A stretch of DNA of 10,675 bases from Minisyncoccota bacterium. GTDB taxonomy: Bacteria; Patescibacteriota; Minisyncoccia; Phycocordibacterales; UBA5272. Below, in pieces: positions 1-5,560 of the stretch; the first letter of the stretch is position 1, and every line of letters begins with the position of its first letter. Below the pieces are notes generated by a model. The model was not told the origin of the DNA and searched no databases. It worked only from the letters and a program-made list of their open reading frames with translations. The translations under genes were made by a program, and so were the position numbers. The stretch spans positions 1 through 10,675 of the forward strand of contig JALHNF010000020.1 of the NCBI GenBank assembly GCA_022843645.1, read 5' to 3'.

Positions 1-87
1 AGCTATCTGCACTTCAGAAGAACCGGTATCTTTGTCGTGTACCTGGGTTGACTTAATTGCTGTTTGTTTTTTTCGCTTAGTTAACAT
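1..87 (-). CDS. rpsO: 30S ribosomal protein S15 (N-terminal part)
   Basis: The minus strand reads from an ATG at 87 to the window edge, giving 29 residues that begin MLTKRKKQ and end HDKDTGSSEVQIA. The DTGSxEVQ(I/V)A block is the diagnostic N-terminal motif of bacterial S15, preceded as in Bacillus by a short basic helix and a His. S15 binds the central domain of 16S rRNA early in small-subunit assembly. The gene is cut only by the window end; nothing suggests it is broken. No Shine-Dalgarno precedes the ATG; the bases just before it are pyrimidine-rich (TTTCT). It has its own promoter and a leader hairpin, and it is divergent from the small membrane orphan at 204-422. Very short, but the motif makes the identity nearly certain. 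Confidence 0.93.
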   Translation of the reverse strand, partial: MLTKRKKQTAIKSTQVHDKDTGSSEVQIA

Positions 88-94
88 AGAAACG

Positions 95-113
95 AAAAAC
101 GCTTGAAAAGCGT
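95..113 (-). promoter_or_regulatory. hairpin with U-run in the rpsO leader
   Basis: Read on the minus strand, ACGCTT (113-108), loop TTC, AAGCGT (104-99) form a perfect 6-bp stem followed by TTTT and then the ATG 7 bases on. The shape is that of a short intrinsic terminator, but no minus-strand gene lies upstream that it could terminate. It would occupy most of the predicted rpsO leader. S15 is a classic autoregulator that binds its own mRNA leader in several bacteria, so a role in attenuation or translational control is plausible but unproven. Confidence 0.45.
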
Positions 114-131
114 CTCATACATCCATAATAT
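103..131 (+). promoter_or_regulatory. probable promoter of the small membrane orphan
   Basis: TTGAAA (103-108) and TAATAT (126-131) are 17 bases apart on the plus strand, predicting a start near 138 and a leader of about 65 nt to the ATG at 204. The -10 matches consensus at four of six positions. It lies on the same bases as the rpsO promoter and leader hairpin. Confidence 0.4.
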
Positions 132-153
132 CACACTTTACTTAACTTTGCAA
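125..153 (-). promoter_or_regulatory. rpsO promoter
   Basis: On the minus strand TTGCAA (153-148) and TATTAT (130-125) are separated by exactly 17 bases. This predicts transcription from about 118, a leader of about 30 nt, and the rpsO ATG at 87. It is the best-formed sigma-70-type promoter in the window. It overlaps the proposed plus-strand promoter of the small orphan gene, so the two would compete. Confidence 0.7.
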
Positions 154-163
154 GCATGTTAGG
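149..163 (+). repeat. imperfect 15-bp direct repeat, left copy
   Basis: TGCAAGCATGTTAGG matches the sequence at 437-451 at 14 of 15 positions, in the same orientation. The two copies bracket the orphan gene at 204-422. Confidence 0.4.
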
Positions 164-203
164 AATAGGGGTGGGAAATAGTTCCCAAGACCCGGAGAAT
201 CCA

Positions 204-422
204 ATGTCAAAGCTTCAAGCCGTATGTCTGCCTCTTATCACGGTTTCCGTTGTCATAATTGCGGTTGTCCAGGTGTTGCAGTATGTCAACACACTGACAC
301 CGGAGGAAATTATGGAGCGGATGCAGTCAAGAATCACTGTTTCTGAAGAAGTGGCTTACCCCATGAGTTGTCATGATGGGACAGGCAAGGAGATACCGTG
401 CTCCTCACGATCAGGGTTATAG
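204..422 (+). CDS. small single-helix membrane protein, unknown function
   Basis: I do not recognise this 72-residue protein. Residues about 5-27 form one hydrophobic helix (LPLITVSVVIIAVVQVL). After it come a short polar stretch (TPEEIMERMQSR) and a tail carrying two cysteines, C56 and C66, that could form a disulfide if the tail faces outside. The start at 204 is chosen because GGAGA lies five bases upstream; an in-frame ATG at 156 has no ribosome site. The gene has its own promoter upstream and a strong terminator 29 bases after the stop, so it is a one-gene unit. Codon choice (CTG, CAG, AGA, CGG) differs from the neighbouring conserved genes, which favour CTT and CAA. It may be a recent or lineage-specific gene. 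Confidence 0.6.
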   Translation: MSKLQAVCLPLITVSVVIIAVVQVLQYVNTLTPEEIMERMQSRITVSEEVAYPMSCHDGTGKEIPCSSRSGL

Positions 423-436
423 GTTACTCAGGATTG

Positions 437-451
437 TGCAAGCTTGTTAGG
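437..451 (+). repeat. imperfect 15-bp direct repeat, right copy
   Basis: TGCAAGCTTGTTAGG, one base different from the copy at 149-163. It ends on the first base of the terminator stem and lies about 65 bases before the recombinase start codon. Confidence 0.4.
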
Positions 452-480
452 CGCCGTTTTTGTCAACGGCGCTTTATTTT
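451..480 (+). terminator. intrinsic terminator of the membrane orphan
   Basis: GCGCCGTT (451-458), loop TTTGTC, AACGGCGC (465-472) form a perfect 8-bp GC-rich stem followed by TTTATTTT. It ends the transcript of the orphan at 204-422. It also shows that the frame open from 444 is not the true start of the recombinase. Confidence 0.85.
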
Positions 481-509
481 GCGACATTGAGATGCTTTTT
501 AGATACAAT
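479..509 (+). promoter_or_regulatory. recombinase gene promoter, leaderless type
   Basis: A -10 box TACAAT at 504-509, within GATACAAT, is only six bases before the ATG at 516. A weak -35 (TTGCGA, 479-484) lies 19 bases upstream of it. A transcript starting the usual distance from the -10 would begin at or next to the start codon. Confidence 0.55.
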
Positions 510-515
510 AGGAGT

Positions 516-1439
516 ATGGACCTTCAAACTCTCAAACGGCATTTTTTGGAATATGTGGAGATTGAACGCGGACGAAGTTTAAAGACCGTACAAAATTACG
601 AGCATTACATAAACCGTTTTTTGGATTTTTTGAAATCAAACTCTCTTTCTGCTATTACCGATGACTCGATGCGTGAGTTTCGGCTGTATCTCAATCGTCT
701 CGACCGCCCCACTCCGGCGGGAAGGCCAAAAGAAACGCTCAAAAAGAAAACGCAGAATTATCATTTGATCGCGATACGAAGTTTTTTGAAATATATTCGA
801 AAACGTGGCTTTGAAGTCTATGCCCCAGAGCGTATAGAGCTTGCAAAAGTTCCTGAGCGAAGCCTCGACCTCATCTCTCACGACGAGCTTGTGCGACTCC
901 TTGCTGCCCCGCTTCAAGAAAAAAATGAATTACGAAAGTTGCGTGATACTGCACTTTTTCATCTTTTCTTTTCGACAGGACTTCGTGTCTCTGAGCTGTG
1001 CGGTTTGAATAGAAATATTGATTTACAACAAGATGAAATCTCTGTACGAGGAAAGGGTGAGAAAGTTCGTGTCGTATTTTTGACCGACGCCGCCAAAGAA
1101 GCGATCAAAGACTATCTTGCAAAACGAGTCGATGTTGATCAGGCGCTCTTTATTCAACTTGGTCCTGGAGCCAAACACAGAGAGACACTGCGTCTTACGC
1201 CGCGCAGCATTGAGCGGATAGTAAAAGACTATGCGGTGAAAGCAGGGATTTTGAAAAAAGTCACTCCGCACGTGCTTCGGCACACATTTGCCACCGACCT
1301 TCTTTTCAATGGCGCAGATCTTCGTGCGGTGCAAATGATGCTTGGCCATGCAAACATTAGTACAACGCAAATTTACACACATATCACCGACAAACAGCTT
1401 CGCGACGTGCACAAAAAGTTTCATAGTGGGAATAAGTAA
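516..1439 (+). CDS. Xer-type tyrosine recombinase
   Basis: This 307-residue protein has the size and two-domain layout of XerC/XerD. Residues about 1-95 are the SAM-like core-binding domain (SLKTVQNYEHYINRF) and residues about 118-300 the catalytic domain. All six catalytic positions are visible: R157 in TGLRVSEL, K180 in RGKGEKVR, H252 and R255 in HVLRHTFA, H278 in LGHANIS and the nucleophile Y287 in TQIYTH. Xer recombinases resolve chromosome dimers at dif near the end of replication. I cannot tell XerC from XerD from sequence alone, and a single-Xer system or a mobile-element integrase is possible; the chromosomal neighbours favour the housekeeping role. The start at 516 is chosen because the -10 box is six bases upstream; the longer frame from 444 runs through a terminator. 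AGGAG one base before ATG is too close to act as a normal ribosome site. Confidence 0.93.
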   Translation: MDLQTLKRHFLEYVEIERGRSLKTVQNYEHYINRFLDFLKSNSLSAITDDSMREFRLYLNRLDRPTPAGRPKETLKKKTQNYHLIAIRSFLKYIRKRGFEVYAPERIELAKVPERSLDLISHDELVRLLAAPLQEKNELRKLRDTALFHLFFSTGLRVSELCGLNRNIDLQQDEISVRGKGEKVRVVFLTDAAKEAIKDYLAKRVDVDQALFIQLGPGAKHRETLRLTPRSIERIVKDYAVKAGILKKVTPHVLRHTFATDLLFNGADLRAVQMMLGHANISTTQIYTHITDKQLRDVHKKFHSGNK

Positions 1440-1472
1440 GTGCCAAAGGTGTTTGGAGATTACCACGATCGC

Positions 1473-1501
1473 TTGACGCCATGCTGTTATCGTGATAAAT
1501 C
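1473..1501 (+). promoter_or_regulatory. probable promoter of the 98-residue orphan
   Basis: TTGACG (1473-1478) is a good -35 box. The -10 is unclear: TAAATC at 1496-1501 has the ideal 17-base spacing, GATAAA at 1494-1499 a better match but 15-base spacing. Nested inverted repeats cover the same bases (CACGAT 1464-1469 with ATCGTG 1489-1494; GTTAT 1486-1490 with ATAAC 1502-1506; TTATCgtGATAA 1487-1498), as an operator might. Confidence 0.45.
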
Positions 1502-1551
1502 ATAACGAGGTACCGACGACTTGTGTCTAGGGCCAGAACGGAGGACTTCAA

Positions 1552-1848
1552 ATGATAATCATGATCGTTACTGTGGTTACGAAACTCTTGAACCTGTACA
1601 TGAGAAGACTGAGTCTAGACGCGTTCGAAACTGTTTCAGCAAAGTGGGTCCAGCTTTGTGAGCGTCATGGAGTAGATCCAGAAACTGTCCTGGATCCGGA
1701 TGTCCCTATACCATCCCCAGGACTTAGCTATGACCGAGAGAGGCTCGTGTATGGCGCATGTGCAATCTGGCCAGATCCGATGATTATTAATATCTTGGCA
1801 TATAATTTGCCGCATATTTTCAGAAACTGGAAACCGTCAACTATCTGA
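1552..1848 (+). CDS. 98-residue orphan protein, unknown function
   Basis: I do not recognise this protein. It has a hydrophobic N-terminus (residues 1-15, MIIMIVTVVTKLLNL) that could be a membrane anchor or the first helix of a fold. An amphipathic region follows (SLDAFETVSAKWVQLCERHG), then a proline/aspartate-rich middle (VDPETVLDPDVPIPSPG) and a C-terminal hydrophobic stretch (MIINILAYNLPHIF). Two cysteines, C36 and C70, are present. The start is well supported by GGAGGA at 1540-1545, six bases before the ATG. It has its own promoter and a very strong terminator 24 bases after the stop. The inverted repeat AGAAACTGG (1822-1830) / CCAGTTTCT (1855-1863) spans the end of the frame. Reality of the gene is supported by signals on both sides; function is open. 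Confidence 0.6.
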   Translation: MIIMIVTVVTKLLNLYMRRLSLDAFETVSAKWVQLCERHGVDPETVLDPDVPIPSPGLSYDRERLVYGACAIWPDPMIINILAYNLPHIFRNWKPSTI

Positions 1849-1872
1849 AGGCTGCCAGTTTCTAAGGTGTTT

Positions 1873-1910
1873 GCCACCCGTGCGCATGTGCGCCGGGTGG
1901 CTTTTCTTTT
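1873..1910 (+). terminator. intrinsic terminator after the 98-residue orphan
   Basis: GCCACCCG (1873-1880) pairs perfectly with CGGGTGGC (1894-1901). Inside it GCGC (1882-1885), loop ATGT and GCGC (1890-1893) continue the stem past one bulged T. A tract of TTTTCTTTT follows. Its last T is also the first base of the next gene's extended -10. Confidence 0.92.
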
Positions 1911-1918
1911 GATACACT
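1910..1918 (+). promoter_or_regulatory. xth promoter, extended -10, leaderless type
   Basis: TGATACACT combines an extended -10 TG with a TACACT box at 1913-1918, six bases before the xth ATG at 1925. There is no recognisable -35 and no Shine-Dalgarno. Transcription would begin at or within a base or two of the start codon. Confidence 0.55.
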
Positions 1919-1924
1919 ACAGTC

Positions 1925-2695
1925 ATGAATATCATTTCTTGGAATGTAAATGGAATACGAGCAATCGAGAAGAAAGGCGCATTCCAAGAACTTTTTGCAC
2001 TGTCGCCTGATATTGTGTGCCTGCAAGAAACCAAAGCGCACAAAGAACAGCTCTCACAAGCCCTCATCTCCCCTTCCGGATACAAAAGCTTTTTTCACTC
2101 AGCAACGAGTCGCAAGGGCTATAGCGGTGTAGCTATATATATCAAAGACGGTATTTCATGTGAAGAAACAAAACCACATGATACGTTTATAAATGGCGAC
2201 CTTGAGGGTAGGCTCATTATTGTGGAGCTCAAAGATGTGTATCTCATCAATTGCTATTTCCCCAATGGTGGCGGCGAAGACCATCGTCTCTCATACAAAC
2301 TTGCTTTTTTTGATGCGTTTACAAAAATTATTACTGATTTGCAAAAAAAGAAACCCGTTATTTTTTGTGGTGATGTAAACATCGCGCATACCGAGGTAGA
2401 TCTCGCTCGGCCAAAAGAAAATGCAAAAAGTATTGGGTTCTTGCCCGAGGAACGCGCGAAGATTGATGCCATTGTCAAACAAGGCTTTTGCGATGTGCAT
2501 CGTACACTTTTCCCTGACACGCGCGATGTATACACATGGTGGGACATAAAAACTCGCTCGCGAGAGCGTAATGTTGGCTGGAGAATAGATTACTTTTTTG
2601 TGTCACAAGTGCTTATGAAGAAAGTCAGTGATCTCAAGACGCACGCAGACTTTACGGGCTCAGACCATTGCCCTGTCGAACTCGTTCTAAAGTAA
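1925..2695 (+). CDS. xth: exodeoxyribonuclease III / AP endonuclease
   Basis: This 256-residue protein of the Mg-dependent ExoIII/APE1 (endonuclease-exonuclease-phosphatase) family cuts DNA 5' to abasic sites and trims 3' ends in base excision repair. The family's active-site motifs appear in order: N7 in SWNVNGIRA, metal ligand E35 in CLQETKA, Y111 in NCYFPNG, D150 and N152 in CGDVNIAHTEVDL, D222 in GWRIDYFFVS and the D247-H248 pair in GSDHCPVEL. Length is normal, and the LPEERAKID and WRIDY blocks resemble the APE1/ExoA branch. The ATG at 1925 lies directly behind a -10 box with no ribosome site. There is no terminator after the stop; the next gene's -35 begins 12 bases later. Cytoplasmic housekeeping repair gene. 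Confidence 0.96.
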   Translation: MNIISWNVNGIRAIEKKGAFQELFALSPDIVCLQETKAHKEQLSQALISPSGYKSFFHSATSRKGYSGVAIYIKDGISCEETKPHDTFINGDLEGRLIIVELKDVYLINCYFPNGGGEDHRLSYKLAFFDAFTKIITDLQKKKPVIFCGDVNIAHTEVDLARPKENAKSIGFLPEERAKIDAIVKQGFCDVHRTLFPDTRDVYTWWDIKTRSRERNVGWRIDYFFVSQVLMKKVSDLKTHADFTGSDHCPVELVLK

Positions 2696-2706
2696 ACTTT
2701 GGTTTA

Positions 2707-2734
2707 TTGACACTGGTACTCCTTTGGTGATAGG
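2707..2734 (+). promoter_or_regulatory. probable promoter of the cysteine-rich orphan
   Basis: A perfect -35 box TTGACA lies at 2707-2712, but the best -10 (GATAGG, 2729-2734, 16-base spacing) is weak. Transcription would begin near 2741, which favours the downstream ATG at 2780 over the ATG at 2741 for the gene that follows. Confidence 0.45.
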
Positions 2735-2779
2735 AATGAGATGAAACTCACAATAGTTGTGAGTATGGAGAGTGGTGCG

Positions 2780-3088
2780 ATGTCAGAACTATGTGTTCCG
2801 TTAAGGCGGTCTCTGATCAAGAGTTGGCGAGACATTCGACAGAAATTTCCAAAAAGAAACTTTGACAAAAGGCTTTGTGGAATTGCTTTGTCGGTCGCTA
2901 GAATTCGTTGGTCTGAAGAATGTCTGAATGACTTCGGCCAGGTCATCCCGTTAGAGCTCTGTAGAGCGCTACGAGATGGTCACAAATGTTCACTCGATGA
3001 GGCGCTGGTGATTGGTTGGTGGTTTGGATACACAAACTACTTGATTCAGATCGGGTACCGAGACCTTTGTGATGAAAGTCATTGCTAG
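2780..3088 (+). CDS. cysteine-rich orphan protein, unknown function
   Basis: I do not recognise this protein. From 2780 it has 102 residues; an in-frame ATG at 2741 would add 13. The later start has GGAG nine bases upstream and leaves a leader of about 40 nt, matching the layout of the other orphan cassettes. The earlier start has AGGA five bases upstream and cannot be excluded. The N-terminal half is strongly basic (LRRSLIKSWRDIRQKFPKRNFDKR); the C-terminal half is aromatic and hydrophobic (ALVIGWWFGYTNYLIQIGY). There are seven cysteines (about residues 5, 33, 48, 61, 70, 97 and 102), unusual for a cytoplasmic protein of this size. No signal peptide is visible. AGG, CGG and CTG codons set it apart from xth just upstream. 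It ends before the shared terminator at 3094-3131. Confidence 0.55.
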   Translation: MSELCVPLRRSLIKSWRDIRQKFPKRNFDKRLCGIALSVARIRWSEECLNDFGQVIPLELCRALRDGHKCSLDEALVIGWWFGYTNYLIQIGYRDLCDESHC

Positions 3089-3093
3089 AAATA

Positions 3094-3131
3094 GAATTCA
3101 AAAACACCCGCGACATATCGCGGGTGAATTC
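3094..3131. terminator. bidirectional terminator between convergent genes
   Basis: CACCCGCGA (3105-3113), loop CATA, TCGCGGGTG (3118-3126) form a perfect 9-bp stem, flanked by GAATTC copies (3094-3099 and 3126-3131) that can pair further out. Read on the minus strand it is followed by TTTTT, a good terminator for the secreted-protein gene. On the plus strand the tail is AATTCGTTTT, weaker but serviceable for the cysteine-rich orphan. Confidence 0.88.
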
Positions 3132-3152
3132 GTTTTGGAAAAAAGATAAAAC

Positions 3153-3593
3153 CTAGAGTGAGCTTGTTGGTTCTTTTACTTCAGATGCTCGTTCATTGTG
3201 AGCTTCTTTGCTGATGCCGCAGGCTTTCATGTCTGTATCAAATGTGCTCCATGAAGTTTTGCGTACAGATCGAAGTGTCTCGTGTGCGCTTTTTTGAGAA
3301 GTTCTAAACGTGTCGTATGCAGCTTTGCGTGCTGAAGAGCGCTCTTGTCGAGTTGGCTTTGCCCACGCGCTCTTTAAGGCGTCTTTTCGTACCGTGAGTG
3401 CGCTTGTGATGGATGTATTAAATGCGCCGTGAGCTGTAATGATTGCGGAGTCTCTTTTTTCAACCGCGTTTTGAATACAAGTAACATTTAAAGTCGCTTG
3501 GTTTTGTGGTATTTGGCTCGGTCTTGATTCAGCAAACGCTGCTCCTGTCGCAGCAAAGAAAACAAGAGCCGTAATAGAAAGTGTTCGTGTCAT
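3153..3593 (-). CDS. small exported helical protein, unknown function
   Basis: This 146-residue protein begins with a clear Sec signal peptide: MTRTLSITALVFFAATGAAFA with a predicted AxA cleavage after residue 21. The mature part is almost entirely charged alpha-helix, with a repeating pattern of basic, alanine and aromatic positions (RKDALKSAWAKPTRQERSSARKAAYDTF, residues about 69-96, then RSVRKTSWSTF). C39 and C125 flank the helical region and could be bridged outside the cell. Proteins of this composition occur in many Parcubacteria; I know of no assigned function. The -10 box TATACA ends five bases before the ATG, so the mRNA is probably leaderless. It follows pgk on the same strand after 51 bases and ends at the bidirectional terminator. 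Exported location is well supported; role is unknown. Confidence 0.85.
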   Translation of the reverse strand: MTRTLSITALVFFAATGAAFAESRPSQIPQNQATLNVTCIQNAVEKRDSAIITAHGAFNTSITSALTVRKDALKSAWAKPTRQERSSARKAAYDTFRTSQKSAHETLRSVRKTSWSTFDTDMKACGISKEAHNERASEVKEPTSSL

Positions 3594-3598
3594 ATGTA

Positions 3599-3623
3599 TG
3601 TATACACCTTCGTATGTGAAGGT
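3599..3623 (-). promoter_or_regulatory. secreted-protein gene promoter with upstream hairpin
   Basis: On the minus strand a -10 box TATACA (3604-3599) lies five bases before the ATG at 3593. Directly upstream ACCTTC (3623-3618) and GAAGGT (3611-3606) form a perfect 6-bp inverted repeat with a 6-base loop. No U-run follows, so it is not a convincing pgk terminator and may be an operator or chance. Confidence 0.4.
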
Positions 3624-3644
3624 CTTGTAGTATATAACGAAGAG

Positions 3645-4781
3645 CTACTTTTTCTGTGACGCGCTTTTCTTTACCGCTTCAATGCCGGGTAATGTGCCAT
3701 TAGTGAGATAGTCGAGCATTGCCCCGCCGCCTGTTGAGACGAAGTCCATCTTTGTATCGAGTTTTGCTTTGCGTGCAAGAGCAACTGTGTCTCCGCCGCC
3801 AATAATCACTTCTCCTTTCACAAGTGCAAGCTCTTTCAACACTGCTTTTGTGCCACCGATCCACCCTTCTTCATACATACCAAGCGGGCCATTCATGATA
3901 ATAGTTTTTGCTTTTTGAATTTTCTGCGCAAGAAGCGCAACTGTCGCTGGCCCAATATCAACAATTTTGTCTCGCATACTCAGATGACGAATATCTAGAA
4001 CGTCGCCGTTTTCTGTCACGCCATCGATAGGAAGCAAAATGTTTGGCGCTTTGGTGATTGTAGTTGGTACGGGAGTGCTTGAGTCGGAAAGTGACATGCC
4101 GATATCAACACCACGAGCCTTCAGGATATTGTGCGCAAGTGCACCACCAAGAAAGATAGTGTCAGTTGTTTTGATATATTTTTTTATGAGAGGAAGTTTG
4201 GTGCTAAACTTTGCACCGCCTAAAATGAGAAGTGACGGTTCTTTTGGTGTGAGTGCGTTTTCAAGCCCTTTAAGCTCGAGCTCAAATTCTGGCCCAAGGA
4301 AGCTTGGTAAAAATGTTGGAAGTCCAACTATTGAAGAGTGCCGCCTGTGTGCTACCCCAAAACCGTCCTGAATAAACATATCTCCAAAGCGTGCGAGTGC
4401 TCTAGCGAAACTTGGCGCACTGTCTTCTTCCCCTGGCTGAGAGCGTAGGTTTTCAAGGACGAGTATCTCGCCGTTTTTTAAACTCTCCACCGCATGGAGT
4501 GCCCTATCGCCTATTACGTACGGCACATGGGAAATGTTTTTAACTTTCTTTGCGAGAATTTTCACGACACCTTGGAGGCTTTCATGCGCGTCGCCTAAGT
4601 GACTCAAGACAATCGTCTTTACCTTTTTCTTTTGCAAGAGTTGTAGTGTGCGAAGCGCTTGCTCTATGCGAAAAGTATCTTCTATTTTTCCGTCTCGTAT
4701 TGGTACATTTAAATCAAGTCGGACGATTACCTTCATGCCAGGTTTGAGTGTCTGCGGTTTCAAAAAAGGGAGCGTTTCCAT
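3645..4781 (-). CDS. pgk: phosphoglycerate kinase
   Basis: This 378-residue enzyme makes ATP from 1,3-bisphosphoglycerate and ADP in glycolysis. Family motifs run in order: RLDLNVP near the N-terminus, LENLRSQPGEE, QDGFGVAHRRHSS, LGGAKFSTKLPLI, FLGGALAHNILKARG, NGPLGMYE, GGGDTVALA and the C-terminal STGGGAMLDYL...LPGIEAV. The substrate-side arginines in DTFRIEQ, ENLR and HRRHS and the nucleotide-site lysine in GGAKFS are kept. One oddity is that the usual HLGRP motif reads HLGDA, so the arginine corresponding to yeast R65 is replaced by Asp, followed by a shortened loop. Length is slightly under the usual 390-400. It lies 10 bases after tpiA with its own TATAAT box overlapping the tpiA stop codon. 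No Shine-Dalgarno is present. The enzyme is cytoplasmic. Confidence 0.97.
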   Translation of the reverse strand: METLPFLKPQTLKPGMKVIVRLDLNVPIRDGKIEDTFRIEQALRTLQLLQKKKVKTIVLSHLGDAHESLQGVVKILAKKVKNISHVPYVIGDRALHAVESLKNGEILVLENLRSQPGEEDSAPSFARALARFGDMFIQDGFGVAHRRHSSIVGLPTFLPSFLGPEFELELKGLENALTPKEPSLLILGGAKFSTKLPLIKKYIKTTDTIFLGGALAHNILKARGVDIGMSLSDSSTPVPTTITKAPNILLPIDGVTENGDVLDIRHLSMRDKIVDIGPATVALLAQKIQKAKTIIMNGPLGMYEEGWIGGTKAVLKELALVKGEVIIGGGDTVALARKAKLDTKMDFVSTGGGAMLDYLTNGTLPGIEAVKKSASQKK

Positions 4782-4790
4782 AGTATGTAC

Positions 4791-4796
4791 ATTATA
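4791..4796 (-). promoter_or_regulatory. pgk -10 box overlapping the tpiA stop codon
   Basis: On the minus strand a perfect TATAAT (4796-4791) contains the tpiA stop TAA (4794-4792) and stands nine bases before the pgk ATG at 4781. No clear -35 is visible inside tpiA. It would give pgk an extra, nearly leaderless transcript besides read-through from tpiA. Confidence 0.5.
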
Positions 4797-5553
4797 CCTG
4801 AGCTACTTCATTAATAATATGAACGAAATGTTTTGGCTTCAGACTCTCTCGTCCCACAAGAAGGCCCTGCACACCACCTTCTTTCACAAACATTTTTGCG
4901 GTTTCTGGCGACACAGACCCACCATACAGAATTGCCACACCCTCTGTTTTCTTTGCTCCAAAGACGTCACTCAAAAACCTTCGTATAGAAATGACCACCT
5001 CCAAACATTCAGCGCTCGTCGCTACTTTTGTCGCATCTTTTCCTATCGCCCATACTGGCTCGTACGCAATGGTAAGAAGCGACAGGTGTCGAGGGGCAAG
5101 CTTTTTGAGCGCAGAGTGTAGCTGCTCATTTACCGTTTCTAAATATGTACCGTCTTTGTCTCGAGCAGATTCCCCAACGCAAAGGATGAAAGGAAGTTTG
5201 AGTGTGAGAGCGGTTTCTACTTGTTTTGAGACAATGTCATGCGTTGCCCCGCGAGCTCTGTCTTCAGAGTGCCCGATAAGTGTGTACGTTGCTCCAGCAC
5301 TCATTCCCTGAGGGGCAGATACGTCTCCTGTATACGCGCCTTCTTCTTCAGTACTTATCCGTTGCATTGCGATTGGGAGCTTTACTGCTTTGTGAATGTC
5401 TTTAATAAACGGTGCAGGGACGGCAAGAATAACTTTCGGAGACTTTTTTGGAATGTTACGCGCAATCTTTTTTGCGCAGTCTATTGCCTCGGCGAGTGTG
5501 CGAGGATTCATTTTCCAATTCCCAACAACGATTGCTTGCTTGACCTTCTTCAT
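4792..5553 (-). CDS. tpiA: triosephosphate isomerase
   Basis: This 253-residue TIM-barrel enzyme interconverts dihydroxyacetone phosphate and glyceraldehyde 3-phosphate. Catalytic residues are all present: N12 and K14 in VGNWKMN, H95 in IGHSEDR and the base E165 in YEPVWAIG. The phosphate-binding LYGGSV (209-214) and GLLVGRESL (230-238) blocks are also intact. Deviations from the usual consensus are HSEDR for HSERR, a loop-6 hinge GKDATK in place of GTGKT, and QRIS where AQN is common; none removes a catalytic residue, and loop-6 variants of this sort are not rare in reduced-genome lineages. The ATG follows an extended -10 by seven bases with no ribosome site. It is first gene of the tpiA-pgk pair and divergent from the MarR gene across 45 bases. 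The enzyme is cytoplasmic. Confidence 0.97.
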   Translation of the reverse strand: MKKVKQAIVVGNWKMNPRTLAEAIDCAKKIARNIPKKSPKVILAVPAPFIKDIHKAVKLPIAMQRISTEEEGAYTGDVSAPQGMSAGATYTLIGHSEDRARGATHDIVSKQVETALTLKLPFILCVGESARDKDGTYLETVNEQLHSALKKLAPRHLSLLTIAYEPVWAIGKDATKVATSAECLEVVISIRRFLSDVFGAKKTEGVAILYGGSVSPETAKMFVKEGGVQGLLVGRESLKPKHFVHIINEVAQV

Positions 5554-5560
5554 GCTTTGT

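Noticed and set aside
153..161. Third copy of the MarR-type site (AGCATGTTA)
   Set aside because: Only nine bases match and the palindrome is not preserved, so chance is likely.
444..515. N-terminal extension of the recombinase from an ATG at 444
   Set aside because: It translates through the terminator hairpin at 451-480, has no ribosome site, and family homology plus the -10 box point to 516.
1023..1466. 147-residue minus-strand frame antisense to the recombinase gene
   Set aside because: It lies opposite a well-conserved catalytic domain, has no start signals, and its composition is not that of a natural protein.
1444..1873. Direct repeat AAGGTGTTTG flanking the 98-residue orphan (1446-1455 and 1864-1873)
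   Set aside because: A ten-base match is expected many times by chance in 10 kb. It is noted only because the first orphan also has flanking repeats.
4648..5121. 157-residue plus-strand frame opposite tpiA-pgk
   Set aside because: It is antisense to two conserved enzymes and crosses their junction. No promoter or ribosome site fits.
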